A DNA stretch of 64,000 nucleotides from Agapetus fuscipes (GCA_951799405.1 OX637356.1:15337229-15401228); one strand, 5' to 3'; counted from the first letter of the stretch, positions 34,313 to 45,699 are shown. Translations and numbers: made by a program. The notes: generated by a model not told the origin, from the letters alone.

Positions 34313-37305
34313 CATCGATATAAATAATATACATAGATGGAGCGCGTGACTGTTTTCCTATACAAACAGTTGTGCCAAAGAAAGAGAAAGAAACATTAGA
34401 AATTTTGTTATGTTTCTATCTCTTTTGTGATCTCCATGACAACGTCAGGGGCCGTACTTAGGCCGCCACATTAAAAATATACATAAAAGTTATTTTTTGT
34501 AGGCAAAGTATATTTATTGAAATTATAAACAATTTACTCACAGTGACTTGCATTTTTCACAGTTCGGTTAAGACTTGAGAATGGAATAAAAATGTGCCAT
34601 ATTATATTTACATAATTCTTACAATACATCAATAATCATCGTAAGTGGCGAGAAAATATTATTATTTAAGGTATACTTTTAATACATGCCCACAAGCAGA
34701 CACCTGTAAGTTGACGCTAACACATGCTGCATGCTCACTAACATTAAAAAGAATCTAAAATTAACATAAGCGCCACAACTTTTTCCCGAGAAATTTCAGA
34801 AATGTTTTGGATTTTTTAATAACACTGATTTCATTCATAACTTTTTCACATAAACAAATCTATACATACTATCGTCAATGTTCACTGAGACTGTATGTGT
34901 ATCACATTAAGCGTCATTTTTTTGTCACTGAAAGTATTTAAGTTCTTAGTGCGTCCCTGTGTCAAAAAGTATGCCCTCAGTGAAGAATGCCTAACAGATG
35001 ACAACCGAGGGCTGACGTCTCACAACATACGTTTCCCAAAATGTAAGGAAAAAGAACTCAATACAAATAAATTTTTATTTTTGAAATTTTTTCAATGCAT
35101 AATATTTAAGGCTGTGTAAGAACTAAAAAAAACTTAAACAAGAAAAGACGTATTAGTACCCATATCTTACTTTTATGTAATAGAGTATTATTTGAAAATA
35201 CGAGTATATGAATATCAGCAGATTTTTTTCTCCGTTATTTTAAAGGAGCATCTCTGAAGGTTGTCTAAAATGCTTCTTTACATTTTAATATCTAAATATC
35301 TTTATTTCTTTTGTATTTATATCTAAATAAACCTTAAAAAATACGATTAATGCGTCCAATATAAGAAAAAATAAATTGTACAGTGGACTGCACAGGACTT
35401 TATAGCACAAAATACGGTCATGTTTTAGGTCATAGCCAATTTTCAGAACAAAACATATAGTTGTGTGTAAGTAATGAAGCTAATCTTTTTAAGCAATTGT
35501 CTTTTTGCAGTATTATCATTGATCCCGTTTGTATCAAAACTAACACTTTGTTTGGTGGGTACCTATACTTTTCATTGATATTTTGGAAAGTTATGATTGA
35601 TTATTATATGGGTACAACTTACTAGATTTTAAGACTCGTAGCCTAGTATTTTATATTAGGCGTTTTAGTACCAAGAATATTACAATTATTTTTGTATTAA
35701 AATTTGTCACTTTGTATGGTGGCTACACCTTATAATATTTATTTGAAAAAAGTAATGATGAATGTATGTAGGTTTATATAAGAGTTTTTCAATTGTAGAA
35801 CATTATTTTTTAGTTAACCCGTTCTCTGCCGGGAAAATTTAAAATATTGTTTTCTCTTGTATGGCAACCCCCAAAACAAAGAGTATTAAGAGGCAATGCT
35901 TATTGTTGTTTTATAGCAATTGATTGAGCGAATTGTTATGTAGGTTTATTTATGGGTATTAGACGTTTTGCTACCAAAAATATTACAATAATTTTTTGTA
36001 TGAAAATTTGTCACTTTGTATGGTGGCTATACTTTATAATATTTTTTTGAAAAAAGTAATGATTCATTTATGTAGGTATATATAAAAGCTTTTCAATTGT
36101 AGAACATTATTTTTAAGTTAACCCTTTCTCTGCCGAGAAATTTTAAATTTTTTTTTTCTCTTGTATGGCAGCCCCCAAAACAAAGAAAATTATGAGGCAA
36201 TGGTTATTGTTGTTACATAGCAGTATTATAATGACGATTATGCAAAAAAAATAAAGAAAATCGTAGGAGCCGTTTTTGAGAAAATCTCATTTGAAATTTT
36301 CAGCTGTTCAGAAGCCATCTTGAATTTTCTAAAATTTGAAAAATGTTTCACTATGAATTATAGTGATAAAAAAGTTTTTTCTGATAAAGTTAAGAAACAT
36401 AAAAGTTTTTTGCGTTTTGATGGGTTTTTGTAGCCTTTTAATTTCAATTTTTGATATCATGTAAACGGCCCTTTATGTTTTTATTTTTAAAAAATTGATT
36501 TAATTTTTATATAGAATTTAATGTTGTGTATAATATTGTAGAACATATCTTTTTTGTTAACGCTTTCACTTCTGAGTAAATCACAATTGTTTATTTTTTT
36601 CATATGGCAACTCATAGACGCCGATGAGAAAAAATGTTGCCATAACTAAATTTGATAAGAATGTATCAAGCAACTACTTTACTGAAAATTTTAAAAAAAT
36701 CGTTCGAGCCGTTTTTGAGAAAATCGCATTTGAAGTTTTCTCCTCTTTGGAAGCCATCTTGAATTCTCAAAATAGTGAAAAACAAATTGTAGTACAAAAA
36801 AGTTTATAAATTTTTCTTTCTTGTGAACCTAAAAAAAGTTTTACAAAATTGCGTTTTTATGGGTCTTTTTAATATTTTCGATGAAAATTTTGAGATCGTG
36901 TAAACGGTACTTTAAGTAATTTTTTTTTTAAAGTTTTCTTTAAATTTTTGTAGAGATTAATATTACGCGTAATATTGTAAAACATTTTTTTTTTGTCAAC
37001 CCAGCCATTTCCGAGATAATCACAATCGTTTTTTTCTTTAATATGGCAACTCATAGACGCAGGTTGGGAAGAGTGTTGCCATAACAAATTTTCTTCGCGA
37101 CAATTTAAGCAACGACCACACTGAAATTTTAAAGAAAATCGTTAGAGCCGATTTTGAGAAAAGTGCAATTTTATGTTTTTTTTGTATGGCAGCCATCTTG
37201 AATTTTCAGGGTGGGGCCATGCCAGTCGGCCCATCAAAATCTGTGGTTGTCAATTCTCTAAATCCAAAAATTGGTGTCTCTACAATCAGTAGTTCCGGCT
37301 GGGAC

Positions 37306-37352
37306 ATACATACATACATACATACATACATACATCCATACGGACGGACGGA
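37306..37352. repeat. Microsatellite (ACAT)n and GGAC repeats
   Basis: About eight ACAT units, then CGGACGGACGGACAGG. Confidence 0.85.
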
Positions 37353-37444
37353 CAGGTTCGACAAATTAGGTTTTTTTGCATGTCCTGGTGCAGGACAACT
37401 CATTTCCGTTGAAACCTCGAATTTTTTTTTTCGGACGAATACAA

Positions 37445-37479
37445 TACTTTATAACAGTCCTTCGGACTGCTATAAAGTA
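37445..37479. repeat. Hairpin with 16-bp arms
   Basis: TACTTTATAACAGTCC and its complement with one mismatch around TTC. Confidence 0.8.
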
Positions 37480-37851
37480 AAAAATATCGTCAATAATGGG
37501 TATAAGTATGAAGAACTGAGTTTTTTATTTATATTTTGTGGTTTTTTACTGTATTCTTTTGTTTGTAATAATTCGTCACGCACTTATCATGAGTTTTATT
37601 TCATTAAATTAACATACGAGTATATATCTTTTATATGGGGAAATTTGAAAATTTGATGGAACTGTCAGGCTATCTTCGCATGATATTCGTCTTCAATTTA
37701 CATGTAGGTACCTCGATGTTTCCTTGCCGACGCTTGGTAAACAACTGATTGCAAATGGGGCATACACTATCATTTAGGGCATACATGATGTGGGTCGGAT
37801 ATATACGCTAATGCTCCATCTATATATTTTATTTAGATCAATGGATAAAAT

Positions 37852-38354
37852 AGACGCTATTTTTGAAAAGGTGGAGAAAGATCGGCATATCCGCAGTTAC
37901 GACATAGCTGAAGAACTGGGAATTGACAAAAAAACAGTTTTTACCCTTTTGAAAAAAGCTGGGTACACAAAAAAGCTCGATATTTGGGTGCCACACGAGC
38001 TCACTGAAAGAAACCTAATGTACTGTGTACTCATTTGCAATTCTTTATTGAAACGTAATGAAACCGCACCGTTTTTGAAGAGATTGATAACTGGTGATGA
38101 AAAGTGGATCATGTATGACAAGAACGTGCGAAAAAGGTCGAGGTCAAAGGTCGGTCAGGCTTCACAGACTGTGGCAAAACCTGGGTTAACTCGCAATAAG
38201 GAGATGCAGTGTCTATGGTGGGATTGGAAGGGCATTTTGTATAATGAGCTTTTACCGCCGGGCAAAACCATCAATTTGGATCTCTACTGCCAACAACTGG
38301 TGAGATTAAAGCAAGAAATTGAGAGAAAGCGGCCGAAATTGATTAAAAGAAAGG
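37852..38354 (+). pseudogene. mariner transposase, piece 3
   Basis: Largest remaining piece: the second helix-turn-helix (RSYDIAEELGIDKKTVF), the YTKKLDIWVPHELTERN motif (WVPHEL, conserved in mariners), then the catalytic domain start with TGDEKWIMYDKN, where D is the first catalytic aspartate. The LPPGKTINLDLYCQQL block follows, and it runs up to RPKLIKRK. It is cut at AAGG by an R250 insertion. Confidence 0.85.
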
Positions 38355-38603
38355 TTGACTGATAGGTTGGTATGAGGTTGACCACCCATACTGTAAAAAA
38401 TGGTTCACTTTGCCAATGTCACCCCTGTTTTAGGGAAGGTCGGCAAGAGTTGCAGGGCTTATGTTCATTTAAGATTGGGTTTTTATATTGTAGGTCCACA
38501 TGCGGCATGTGAGCGCGAAATTATGCTTGTCTGTTTGTGGGAATGCATTTAATATGAATCTCAAATGATACATATCTTTGCAGCTTAGATTTAGATTAGA
38601 TTT
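38355..38603 (+). repeat. R250 copy inserted in mariner (clean boundaries)
   Basis: 249 bp, TTGACTGATAGGTTGGTATG to GCAGCTTAGATTTAGATTAG. The 4-bp duplication AAGG (38351-38354, 38604-38607) and the rejoining mariner frame define both ends exactly, making this the reference copy. Confidence 0.9.
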
Positions 38604-38607
38604 AAGG

Positions 38608-38912
38608 TGGTCTTTCATCATGATAACGCTAGACCACATGCATCTTTAGCCACTCAGAAAAAATTAAGAGAGTTTGGCTGGGAGGTGTTAATGCATCCGC
38701 CATATAGCCCTGACCTTGCACCTTCAGATTTCCACCTGTTTGTCTTTTCAAATTTTTTTAGGCAGTGTCAGGTTAACATTAAGAGAGAACTGACAAAACT
38801 ACTTGTTGCGTTTTTTTTCCCAAAATTTCTACAGCAACGGGATCATGTCTCTACCTACAAGATGGCAGATTGTTTACAAACAAAATGGCACATATGTACT
38901 GTAATAACATAA
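38608..38912 (+). pseudogene. mariner transposase, piece 4 (C-terminus)
   Basis: Continues as VVFHHDNARPHASLAT (second catalytic Asp), then HPPYSPDLAPSDFHLF (third Asp in SPDLAPSD, the DD34D hallmark), followed by a degraded tail. The 3' inverted terminus lies at 38962-38989. Confidence 0.85.
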
Positions 38913-38989
38913 TAACATGAAAATTAACTTTGAAAAAAATTTACCTGAATTTTCATATAAAATGCGAAGAAACTTTTTCTCTGACCTAT

Positions 38990-39160
38990 TAAGTTCGCGC
39001 TTACAATTATAGCATGTGAAAAATATTAAAACCAAATCTAAAATGAACAAGAACCCTGCATCTCTTACCTGCTTTCCCTGACACAGGGGTAACATTGACA
39101 GGAAAACATTTTTTAGCAAGGGAGGTCAGCCTCATACCAACCTGTAAGTCAGGAAACGAT
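38990..39160 (-). repeat. R250 remainder after the mariner insertion
   Basis: Resumes with AAGTTCGCGCTTACAATTAT and ends CAACCTGTAAGTCAGG. Confidence 0.75.
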
Positions 39161-39462
39161 AGATATCCAAGGTTTGGAATTCTTCCCAAATAGTTCAATA
39201 TGGGCAGGTGTGGAATTGATTGAGGTATTATTATTCTAGATTTAGACAGACAACTGTTTTGCGATGTATCAATCTACATTTTATCTCTCCAATAATCCTG
39301 ATCTTAATAAATAACAGATGAGGGTTTACATTTCTTATTCCGGATCTGAGACTAAATGGCAAAATAACTGGAAGTGTGAAGAGCTCCATGTAACACGGTT
39401 CTCTTTAATTTATCCACCCTATGTATTTCCTTAGCAATATAAAATAACAAAAACCAAATTAC
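39161..39462 (-). other. Intron start (donor side) of zinc-finger gene 1
   Basis: No repeat or gene recognised. It begins with the donor GTAATT on the minus strand at 39462. Confidence 0.45.
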
Positions 39463-39715
39463 GTGAATAGTCTGCGACATTGATTCTTTCCATAAGTACG
39501 CGGCATTCCTTCAACAAGACATAAGGTGGAGGGGCAGACTCCTCACTCTTTATCTTATCCAGTACAGAGTCCTCGGCTTCCCATTCCTCCTCCCGAGCCA
39601 GTCTCTCTTGCTTCACATCGCTCTCTTCAATGTCTATTTGTTCACATAGGTGCACTAGTTGTGGATCCGCTGACTCCGCGTCAGGATCCTGTTCTAGCTT
39701 CACCACAATATCCAT
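39463..39715 (-). CDS. Acidic 5' coding exon proposed for zinc-finger gene 1
   Basis: Encodes ~84 residues beginning MDIVVKLEQDPDAESADPQL, rich in Glu and Asp (HLCEQIDIEESDVKQERLAR, then KIKSEESAPPPY). VKLEQ- and VKQE-type motifs like these are common in the N-terminal exons of insect C2H2 genes. The ATG at 39715 has a good context (ACAATGG). The frame stays open past 39463, but a donor TCAC|GTAATT there ends the exon after one base of a codon. The C2H2 exon at 19067 begins with the other two bases, so the join would read through in frame. The join is inference, because no transcript data are available. It could instead belong to another gene. Confidence 0.5.
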
Positions 39716-39805
39716 TGTAATCAACTGAATATCACTCGCATAGGATTGATGAGCCAACAGTTTATATGCACATGCAGATATTAACAACAATGATATATTC
39801 TTTTA
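39716..39805 (-). promoter_or_regulatory. Presumed 5' UTR/promoter side of zinc-finger gene 1
   Basis: Short unique stretch between the ATG and a piggyBac relic; no TATA box or initiator was identified with confidence. Confidence 0.25.
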
Positions 39806-40241
39806 TTAACCTTTACCACCCTAAGTATCTAAAAATTACACATGGTCCGAAGTGGGGTACCGGAGGACCCCAGCTACTTTTCATACAAAATAATCATAAG
39901 GCAGAGAGCCCGCCAGACGTGCGTTTCGCTCCGCATACGCCGTGGGAATGACGCAAGTAGGACAAACTCAACCAGTGTTTCCTAAACGGTGGAAGAGAAT
40001 TTAAAATAAACATTTTTATAATAATTTTTATTTCATTTTCAATTGTATAATAGTGAAATATGCAACATACGAAATTAAAAAAAAACATAAATAAAGTTAA
40101 AATCCAAAAAAACATAAATACAATTTTTCAAGTTATGTACAATAGTGTTGAGAAATATCAAGCGAAGGCATCTTTTATTATCTGGGCGTAGTTTATATCT
40201 GCAACAAATTAACAAATGGTTTGTTATTTATTTAAATACTC

Positions 40242-40370
40242 TAAATCTAAATCTAAGATGCAAATATATATTAAAATTTACAATCCACATCTTATACACC
40301 CACAAAAGTAAACATACGTAAGATTTTCGCGCACACAAATACAATTTCAAATGTGTCTACAGTAGGAAAT
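40242..40370 (-). repeat. R250 tail fragment
   Basis: CTAAATCTAAATCTAAGATG to TTTCAAATGTGTCTACAGTA, divergent. Confidence 0.6.
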
Positions 40371-40377
40371 ACCGCAA

Positions 40378-40690
40378 ATGACCGGTCCGTAGTCCAGGTG
40401 GTAACACTTCGGACTCGTAACTGGAAGGTCGTGGGTTCGAATCCCGGCGGAGCACAGAAAATATACCATTTATATTTTCAAATTTGCTCTTCGCTAGGTT
40501 GAAAACTTCATAAACCTTTACCAAAGAGTAGAGACCGGTCATCAAAAGGTCCATCCAGCCTTACAACAACTGGGTCTTGCTTGAGAATTGGCGCTTTCTA
40601 CATCGACGACCAAGCTCGCAGAGGGCTCTTGAGGTGTGATACACACAAAAACAGCGCTCACCAAATAAATCAGCCTAATTTAATTTTTAA
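40378..40690 (+). repeat. tRNA-derived SINE, unit-1 monomer
   Basis: ACCGGTCCGTAGTCCAGGTGG, GGTTCGAATCCCGGCGGAGC, the same body and the same GGGCTCTTGAGGTGTGA 3' end as 22724-23030. Confidence 0.8.
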
Positions 40691-40703
40691 TTTTTTTTTT
40701 TTT

Positions 40704-40797
40704 AAATGAACATAAGCTCTGCAACTTTGCCGCCTTTCCTTGAAGCAGGGGTGGCATTGACATAATTGAAACATTTTTTTTACAGTATGCAGACTCA
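40704..40797 (-). repeat. R250 head fragment
   Basis: AAATGAACATAAGCTCTGC to TTTTTTTTACAGTATG, truncated on both sides. Confidence 0.6.
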
Positions 40798-40943
40798 GAT
40801 TCATCAGACTCAGATTCAATAATATCTCCGACTTCAGAATCACCCGAATTACGCAATTCGAATTCTAAGTCACTGTCAATAACTTCGTCGTCACTAAAGT
40901 CTTGCAATTTTTCTATTTCTTCATAGGTATTTTTTCTAGCCAT
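40798..40943 (-). pseudogene. piggyBac-like transposase N-terminal fragment
   Basis: MARKNTYEEIEKLQDFSDDE, then IDSDLEFE and ESESDESES: the acidic, Asp/Glu/Ser-rich N-terminus typical of piggyBac-family transposases, on the strand and position expected for the element's right end. After ~50 residues it runs into an R250 fragment. The catalytic DDD domain is absent. The call relies on composition plus the TTAA-flanked termini. Confidence 0.5.
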
Positions 40944-41547
40944 TTTCTAGAGAGAGAAAAAAATCAAATGGTTGGCACATATCACAAAGGAAAAACAATA
41001 TACCTATTCAGAAAAAAAAACAACGAACTTACCTTTCTCTTCACAAAAATATATTTATTTTATATGTGTAAAATATTATAGAACGTTTTGGGAACCACAG
41101 GAATGACAGGACTGTTCCACTCGCTTACCCAGAAAGACGGAGTAAAGTCGTCAGCGGATAATATAGTTGACTCTCTTCCGCACAGCTGTGACGCGGTAAG
41201 CCCGCGTAAAAAAGTGAAACAAGTAGCTTATCTCTGGACCCACCACACACACAATGGCGCGCCAGCCCTTCTCGTCCCTCACATGCTCCAGCGCTCCCCC
41301 CGCGAGGGCATAATGTGACGTGTTTCTGACCACGTGATTAGTAGAGTACGCGAATATTTATCAAAAACAATTATTTGAAGACTACATGCTTTGAATACTT
41401 AAAAACAAAAAATACAGAAAAGTTTCTAAGTAGCTTTACGAAGATTACAAAAAGTTTCAATTGAATTGCTCGATTAATTATTGAGTAATCAAATAAAACG
41501 TTTTTTTGGGGTATCTCATATACCCCGCTTAGGCCAGGGAAGGTTAA

Positions 41548-41964
41548 CCTCTAAATTTCAATATACGTCACTCTTTTACTTGTGGAAAACAAACTAGAGA
41601 TGGGCGAAATATATCGATATTTAAAAAATATCGATACTTAAAACAAAAAACGATATTTTTTTGGCCATGCATTTCTGCTCACCTGTGCTCACCTTGCTCC
41701 ACAGTGTTTGAAACATTATATATTTTTAGACGAAATTGACTCCGAAGATGTTTTCCTTCAGCGAATGATTTTTCAGAACCATATTTTTGGACGAAATTTT
41801 TTGAGACGTTATACCAGCCAGCAACAGATATTTTTTGTTTGGAAATTTCTACACCTATATTTTTACGCTCCATATTTCGATTGTGGTGTTGCATAATATT
41901 GATTTGTAACATAATTTTCATAGTACCTGTGTATTTTGTGGATGACTAAAGACACTATATTAAA
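41548..41964. other. Unassigned AT-rich stretch
   Basis: No gene supported. It contains inverted ATATCGATATT / AAATATCGAT motifs (41610-41635) and two TATTTTTNGACGAAATT copies (41720, 41790), perhaps a decayed transposon. Confidence 0.35.
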
Positions 41965-43300
41965 AGTCTTATCCATGATCGGAGAGGGCCCTTGAAGTGC
42001 ATCAGACGTCGTCAGATGGAGCAGGAAGAGGAGACGGTTTTGGAGGGACCATGCAGACCGCATAAGCGAAGTAAGGATAACACGAATTGTGGCACAGGAA
42101 ATACCAGACGGCCAGCGTCTACCAGGCCACCCTCGCAAGAGATGGAAGAGCAGCTGGTCTTCTGCATCACAGGAGGGAGTTCCGCAATAAACAGATCCTA
42201 GAACGTGGAAGTACAGAGGCGTTGGGTAAGATGTATAATAATAATAATAATTGGACAATTTGTATACAGCGCCGTTTAGTGGCACTAGCCACCCCAAGGG
42301 CGCTTTTATGTGTTGAAGCTTCTGTTAAACAAATGTGTCTTAAGCAACTTCCTGAAACTGCCAACACTGGTCTCTGTTCTCAACTCCAGAGGTAGACTAT
42401 TCCAGCAGGATGGACCAGCCGAACTAAAAGCCCTGTCTCCGAAACCAGTTCTGTTCCGTCGAAGAGGCAGTTGAAGCCTGTTTACGGCGTCACTCTGTGC
42501 AGAACGAAGAGTGCATCGTTTTCCACCTATCTGGTCGACTCTGCACAATTCACACAAGTACGATGGGGCAACTCCTCTGAGGGCATTAAAAACAGAAACA
42601 CATATTTTGTACTCAATCCTCTCTGGGACTCGCAGCCAATGAAGGCGCCGCAACAGAGGAGAGACATGGTCAGTTTTTCGTCCTCCTAAAAGTAATTTGG
42701 CTGCAGCATTAAAGACGGATTGCAGTCTAGACTGCTGAAACCTTGGAAGACCCCAGAACAGACCATTGCAATAATCCAGTCTCGACACAACAAAGGACGC
42801 AATGAGAATCTTAGCAGCTTCGGATGTCAAACAGTTTCTGACCCATCTCAACTGCCTCAGGTGAAAAAAACAGGAGCTCACAGTCGAGCTTATTTGCGTA
42901 CTCATGGAGAGAGTGTTGTCAAGATGGACCCCAAGAAACTTAATTGAGCTAGATGGATATACATCCAGGCCCATTACTTTAATTGGTGAAGAGCCAAGCA
43001 AGTGTTTCCTACCAGGAGACGACATCCAGATGAATTCTGTCTTGTCTGGATTCATTCTAAGGCGACACCTTGCCATCCACTCAGCCACCACTTCAATGCA
43101 CCGGACCATCTCAAGACTACAGGCATCTGTCATAGATGGCTGACAGTATGGTAGTATATATGGCTGATAGTATGGTAGAGCCATTCCTAGTCAGCTACTT
43201 GCTGAGCATCTCCATTGAGAGCGATGGAAACCGTAGCATTGTGAAGTCAGTCCACAAATGCCCAAATCCTAGTCTACAAGAGGAAGAAGAAGAATAACAA
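41965..43300 (+). pseudogene. Decayed LINE C-terminus split by LINE-D
   Basis: 41965-42229 gives, in broken frames, ERRRRFWRDHADRISEVRI and GRPRKRW-like residues, the C-terminal style of RT elements. Sequence resumes at ~43150 (GGCTGATAGTATGGTAGAGC) after the LINE-D insert and fades by 43300. Weak evidence. Confidence 0.35.
42230..43145 (-). pseudogene. LINE-D, 5'-truncated CR1/L2-like LINE
   Basis: The minus-strand frame (about 43145-42306) encodes the end of an RT after the YADD box: WMARCRLRMNPDKTEFIWMS, IKFLGVHLDNTLSMSTQI, then SRLDYCNGLFWGLPRF, LLLGGRKTDHVSPLLRRLHW and a C-terminal WNSLPLELR. These are hallmark thumb and C-terminal motifs of CR1/L2-group LINEs. The frame is unbroken, so the truncated copy is fairly young. 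A 3' (ATA)n tail on the minus strand lies at 42234-42252. All upstream domains are missing through 5' truncation. Confidence 0.8.
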
Positions 43301-43324
43301 AATTAGGGATATAAAGTAACATAA

Positions 43325-43565
43325 TATAATCTAAGTTGCACGGATATATTCATTTACTTAAAGCTCTCAAATGCATGCCCGCCCACAAACAAACATGTGT
43401 AGTTCGCAGTTAAAAATGCTGAATGTGTACTTACAAATAAAATCCAAACCTCAAATGAACTCCTGAACTCAAATCTCAATAGTCCCTACATCTTTTGCCA
43501 ACCTTTCCTGATACAGGGGTGACATTGGCAAAGTGAACCACTTATTACAGTATGGGTGGTCAGAC
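43325..43565 (-). repeat. R250 copy
   Basis: ATAATCTAAGTTGCACGG to GGTGGTCAGAC; it has a small duplicated/altered middle (CTGAACTCAAATCTCAATAG). Confidence 0.8.
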
Positions 43566-43697
43566 GTCAGAGGGATGAGGCGCGAAAGTCTCAGTCCAAA
43601 TGGGATGAACCAACAATTTATCAGTTATTAAAGAATATTACAGCTTCCCTGGTATTTGCGAAAGCGGACCAATTTGATTATCTGGGAAGCAAGTTTT

Positions 43698-44215
43698 AGT
43701 CAAATATATATATATACTATTTTATTTAGCTATTGCTAATTACAACTTAAGCTATGTTAATAAAAACAACAAAAGATAAACAAACAAAAGAAAAAAAAAA
43801 GAAAACAAACAAAAATGAACAACTCAAAACTTATTAATAATTATGCTAAGGCCGGTTTGCACGTATATATTTTTTTAATTTTACTTTAAATTCCTTAATA
43901 TCCCTACTTTCTTTTATTTCTACAGGTAAATCATTATACAAATCCAATCCTCTGTGCATAACGCCCTTATCATGTTTTCCACATTTGAATTTTGGCTTCC
44001 TTAAATTATCCTTTTTCCTGGTATTATATTCATGAATGTCTCTGTTCTTAATTAAAAATTTGCTCAAATACTGAGGTAACATGTTTTTTTCTATTCTGTG
44101 TATAAAAATAATAGCACTCATTCTTAAATTTTCTTCAATATATAACCAATCTAACGTATCTATCATATAATTTATTTTACAGTCTAGTTTTTTATTCAAT
44201 GGGAACAAACGAATT
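43698..44215 (-). pseudogene. LINE-E 3' end (Jockey/CR1-group), 5'-truncated
   Basis: The minus-strand frame encodes the C-terminal part of an RT element: EENLRMSAIIFIHRIEKN, LPQYLSKFLIKNRDIHEYNT and RGLDLYNDLPVEIKES, a familiar tail of insect Jockey/CR1-type proteins. It is followed by a 3' UTR and a (TA)n tail at 43700-43715. It interrupts the surrounding RTE-like remnant between GSKF and RSVMG. No upstream domain is present. Confidence 0.7.
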
Positions 44216-44492
44216 GGAAAAGCGCGGTAGTAAAAGCAGAAGTGTGATGGGAATGATTGCAAAAAATAGGAAACTCACAAATAATATGAAATTGACAGTA
44301 CACAATGGCATATTGGTACAGACATTGTTATGTTGCTATGCAAATAAAATATGAGAAAGTGCTGTGATGTTGATTCGGTCTACCATGTGAGTTGAGTAAA
44401 GTATGCAGGGTTGAAATGGCTAACCTGACAGCAATGACTGGAAAGACACTGAATGATAGAGTCCACATTGATTGGGTGATGAACGAGTGTGG

Positions 44493-44740
44493 TACCTAAT
44501 CTAATCTAAGTTGCAAAGATATGTTACATTGGAGATTCACTTTACATGCATTCTCACAACCAGACACATACAAGTTCGCGCTAGTATATGCCTCATGTGA
44601 ACCTACAATATAAAAACCAAATCTCAAATGGACATACACCCCGCAACTCTTGCTGTCCTTCCCTGAAACAGGGGTGACATTGGCAAAGTGAACCATTTTT
44701 ACAGCATGGGTGGTCAGCCGCATACCAACCTATAAGTCAA
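44493..44740 (-). repeat. R250 copy (orthologous to 923-1168)
   Basis: Same site, same orientation, same flanks GGTACC and GAACATACACGACAAATTAC as copy 1. Confidence 0.9.
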
Positions 44741-45699
44741 GGAACATACACGACAAATTACATTTTTTAAATCAATAAATAAAAATGTATATATGGATCA
44801 AAAACTAAAACAAATTTATAAAGAGAAAAAGAGAAAGAGATTTATTAAAAGATGTATAAAAGTGAATTTAAGAGCTAAAGTCATTGATAACTCTATGGCT
44901 AAAGTACAAAAAAGCACAATGAGAAGGTTCAGACATCTTGGAGGAATGGATGATGAACGACTAAAGAATAAAGTGTAGTCGCAATGTCAAAGGAAAGTGT
45001 GGAAGGGGAAGATCGAGGAAAGTTAAACCAAATAGATGAGATTGCAAAAGAATAGAACCTGCAGAGTGTGAATAAGAGAAGAGTATGTATGAAGAAAGTG
45101 AGGAATGTTGAAGAAATGAAAGAAAAAGGCAAGGACAGAAAAATGTGGAGATGCATCTGTGGAGATACCGGCCACCCTTAGTGAAACAGCGGCAGGATAC
45201 AGTAACAGTAACAGACCTACAAGTTGAAATGTTTGTTTATTAAGAGTCACCTTCATTTTCACTGTATTTTATTCATGATACACAGAACATACTCGTACAT
45301 TAGACATAGAAGCTAGAACGTATACTTATCTACAAGCAATATACATTGTTTTCCTTAAAATTTATTACCTAGAAAACTACCTCGACAAGAATAGTCCTTG
45401 TTACTTATGTCTCTGAAAATGTTTACACTGATGGCTATTTTTCATAATACAATAAAAACCTAAAGTAACAATCCAAAATTTTCGAGCGAAACAGTGGTAA
45501 GCCATTATCAAATACACATTTATTTATCCCAAAATAATTGATTGATATATTAAAAAAATATGTAAGTACCTACTTAATTATTTTCAGAAAAACAAACAAA
45601 ATAAAACTTTGTGTTAACCACTTTAAATGAGTACATTGCATTTACGTTTTTGATAGCTGACTATCATCTTCAGTTACATTTCTTAAACTAAAATATAAA

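Larger units (their letters stand above)
34313..37843. mobile_element. Non-autonomous hAT element, 3.5 kb
   Basis: Termini CATCGATATAAATAATATAC and inverted CATTGATCTAAATAAAATAT, each followed by an ATAGATGGAGC block, are flanked by the 8-bp duplication GATAAAAT (34305-34312, 37844-37851). The left ~140 bp matches the end of the hAT at 1-725. No frame of a transposase was found. The interior is AT-rich, with imperfect tandem copies (35660-36240, ~300-bp period) and three further copies of a GAGCCGTTTTTGAGAAAATC ... GCCATCTTGAATTT block (36265, 36700, 37140). An (ACAT)n plus (CGGA)n tract lies at 37306-37352 and a hairpin at 37445-37479. Confidence 0.8.
19279..38989 (+). mobile_element. mariner transposon stretched over 19.7 kb by nested insertions
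   Basis: Left terminus TTAGGTCTGGGAAAAAGTC follows TA at 19277-19278. The right terminus is the inverted AAACTTTTTCTCTGACCTAT, followed by TA at 38990-38991. Transposase pieces lie at 19459-19555, 34197-34312, 37852-38354 and 38608-38912. Each junction carries a target duplication: TTAA, GATAAAAT and AAGG. Without insertions the copy would be ~1.3 kb. It is inserted in an R250 copy (19215-19278 and 38990-39160). Confidence 0.85.
39810..41543 (-). mobile_element. piggyBac-like relic
   Basis: CCTTTACCACCCTAAG at left and, inverted, CCTTCCCTGGCCTAAGC at right, both flanked by TTAA (39806-39809, 41544-41547). GGGGTACC / GGGGTATATGAG subterminal blocks are similar at both ends. It holds the N-terminus of a transposase on the minus strand, two R250 fragments and a SINE; the catalytic part is gone. 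Confidence 0.65.
43666..45160 (+). pseudogene. Degenerate RTE-like LINE ORF (copy 2), twice interrupted
   Basis: Aligns with the 12503-14602 RT: DQFDYLGSKF (43666-43697), then after LINE-E: RSVMGMIAKNRKLTNNMKLT and VHNGILVQTLL (44216-44489). After an R250 copy come STMRRFRHLGGMDDERLKN and KNVEEMKE-like ends (44741-45160). Stops and shifts are frequent. It is the partner of 726-1600 but preserves more of the 5' side. Confidence 0.7.

Noticed and set aside
41679..41921. 80-residue minus frame
   Set aside because: No recognisable motif and AT-rich repeated composition; not supported as a gene.
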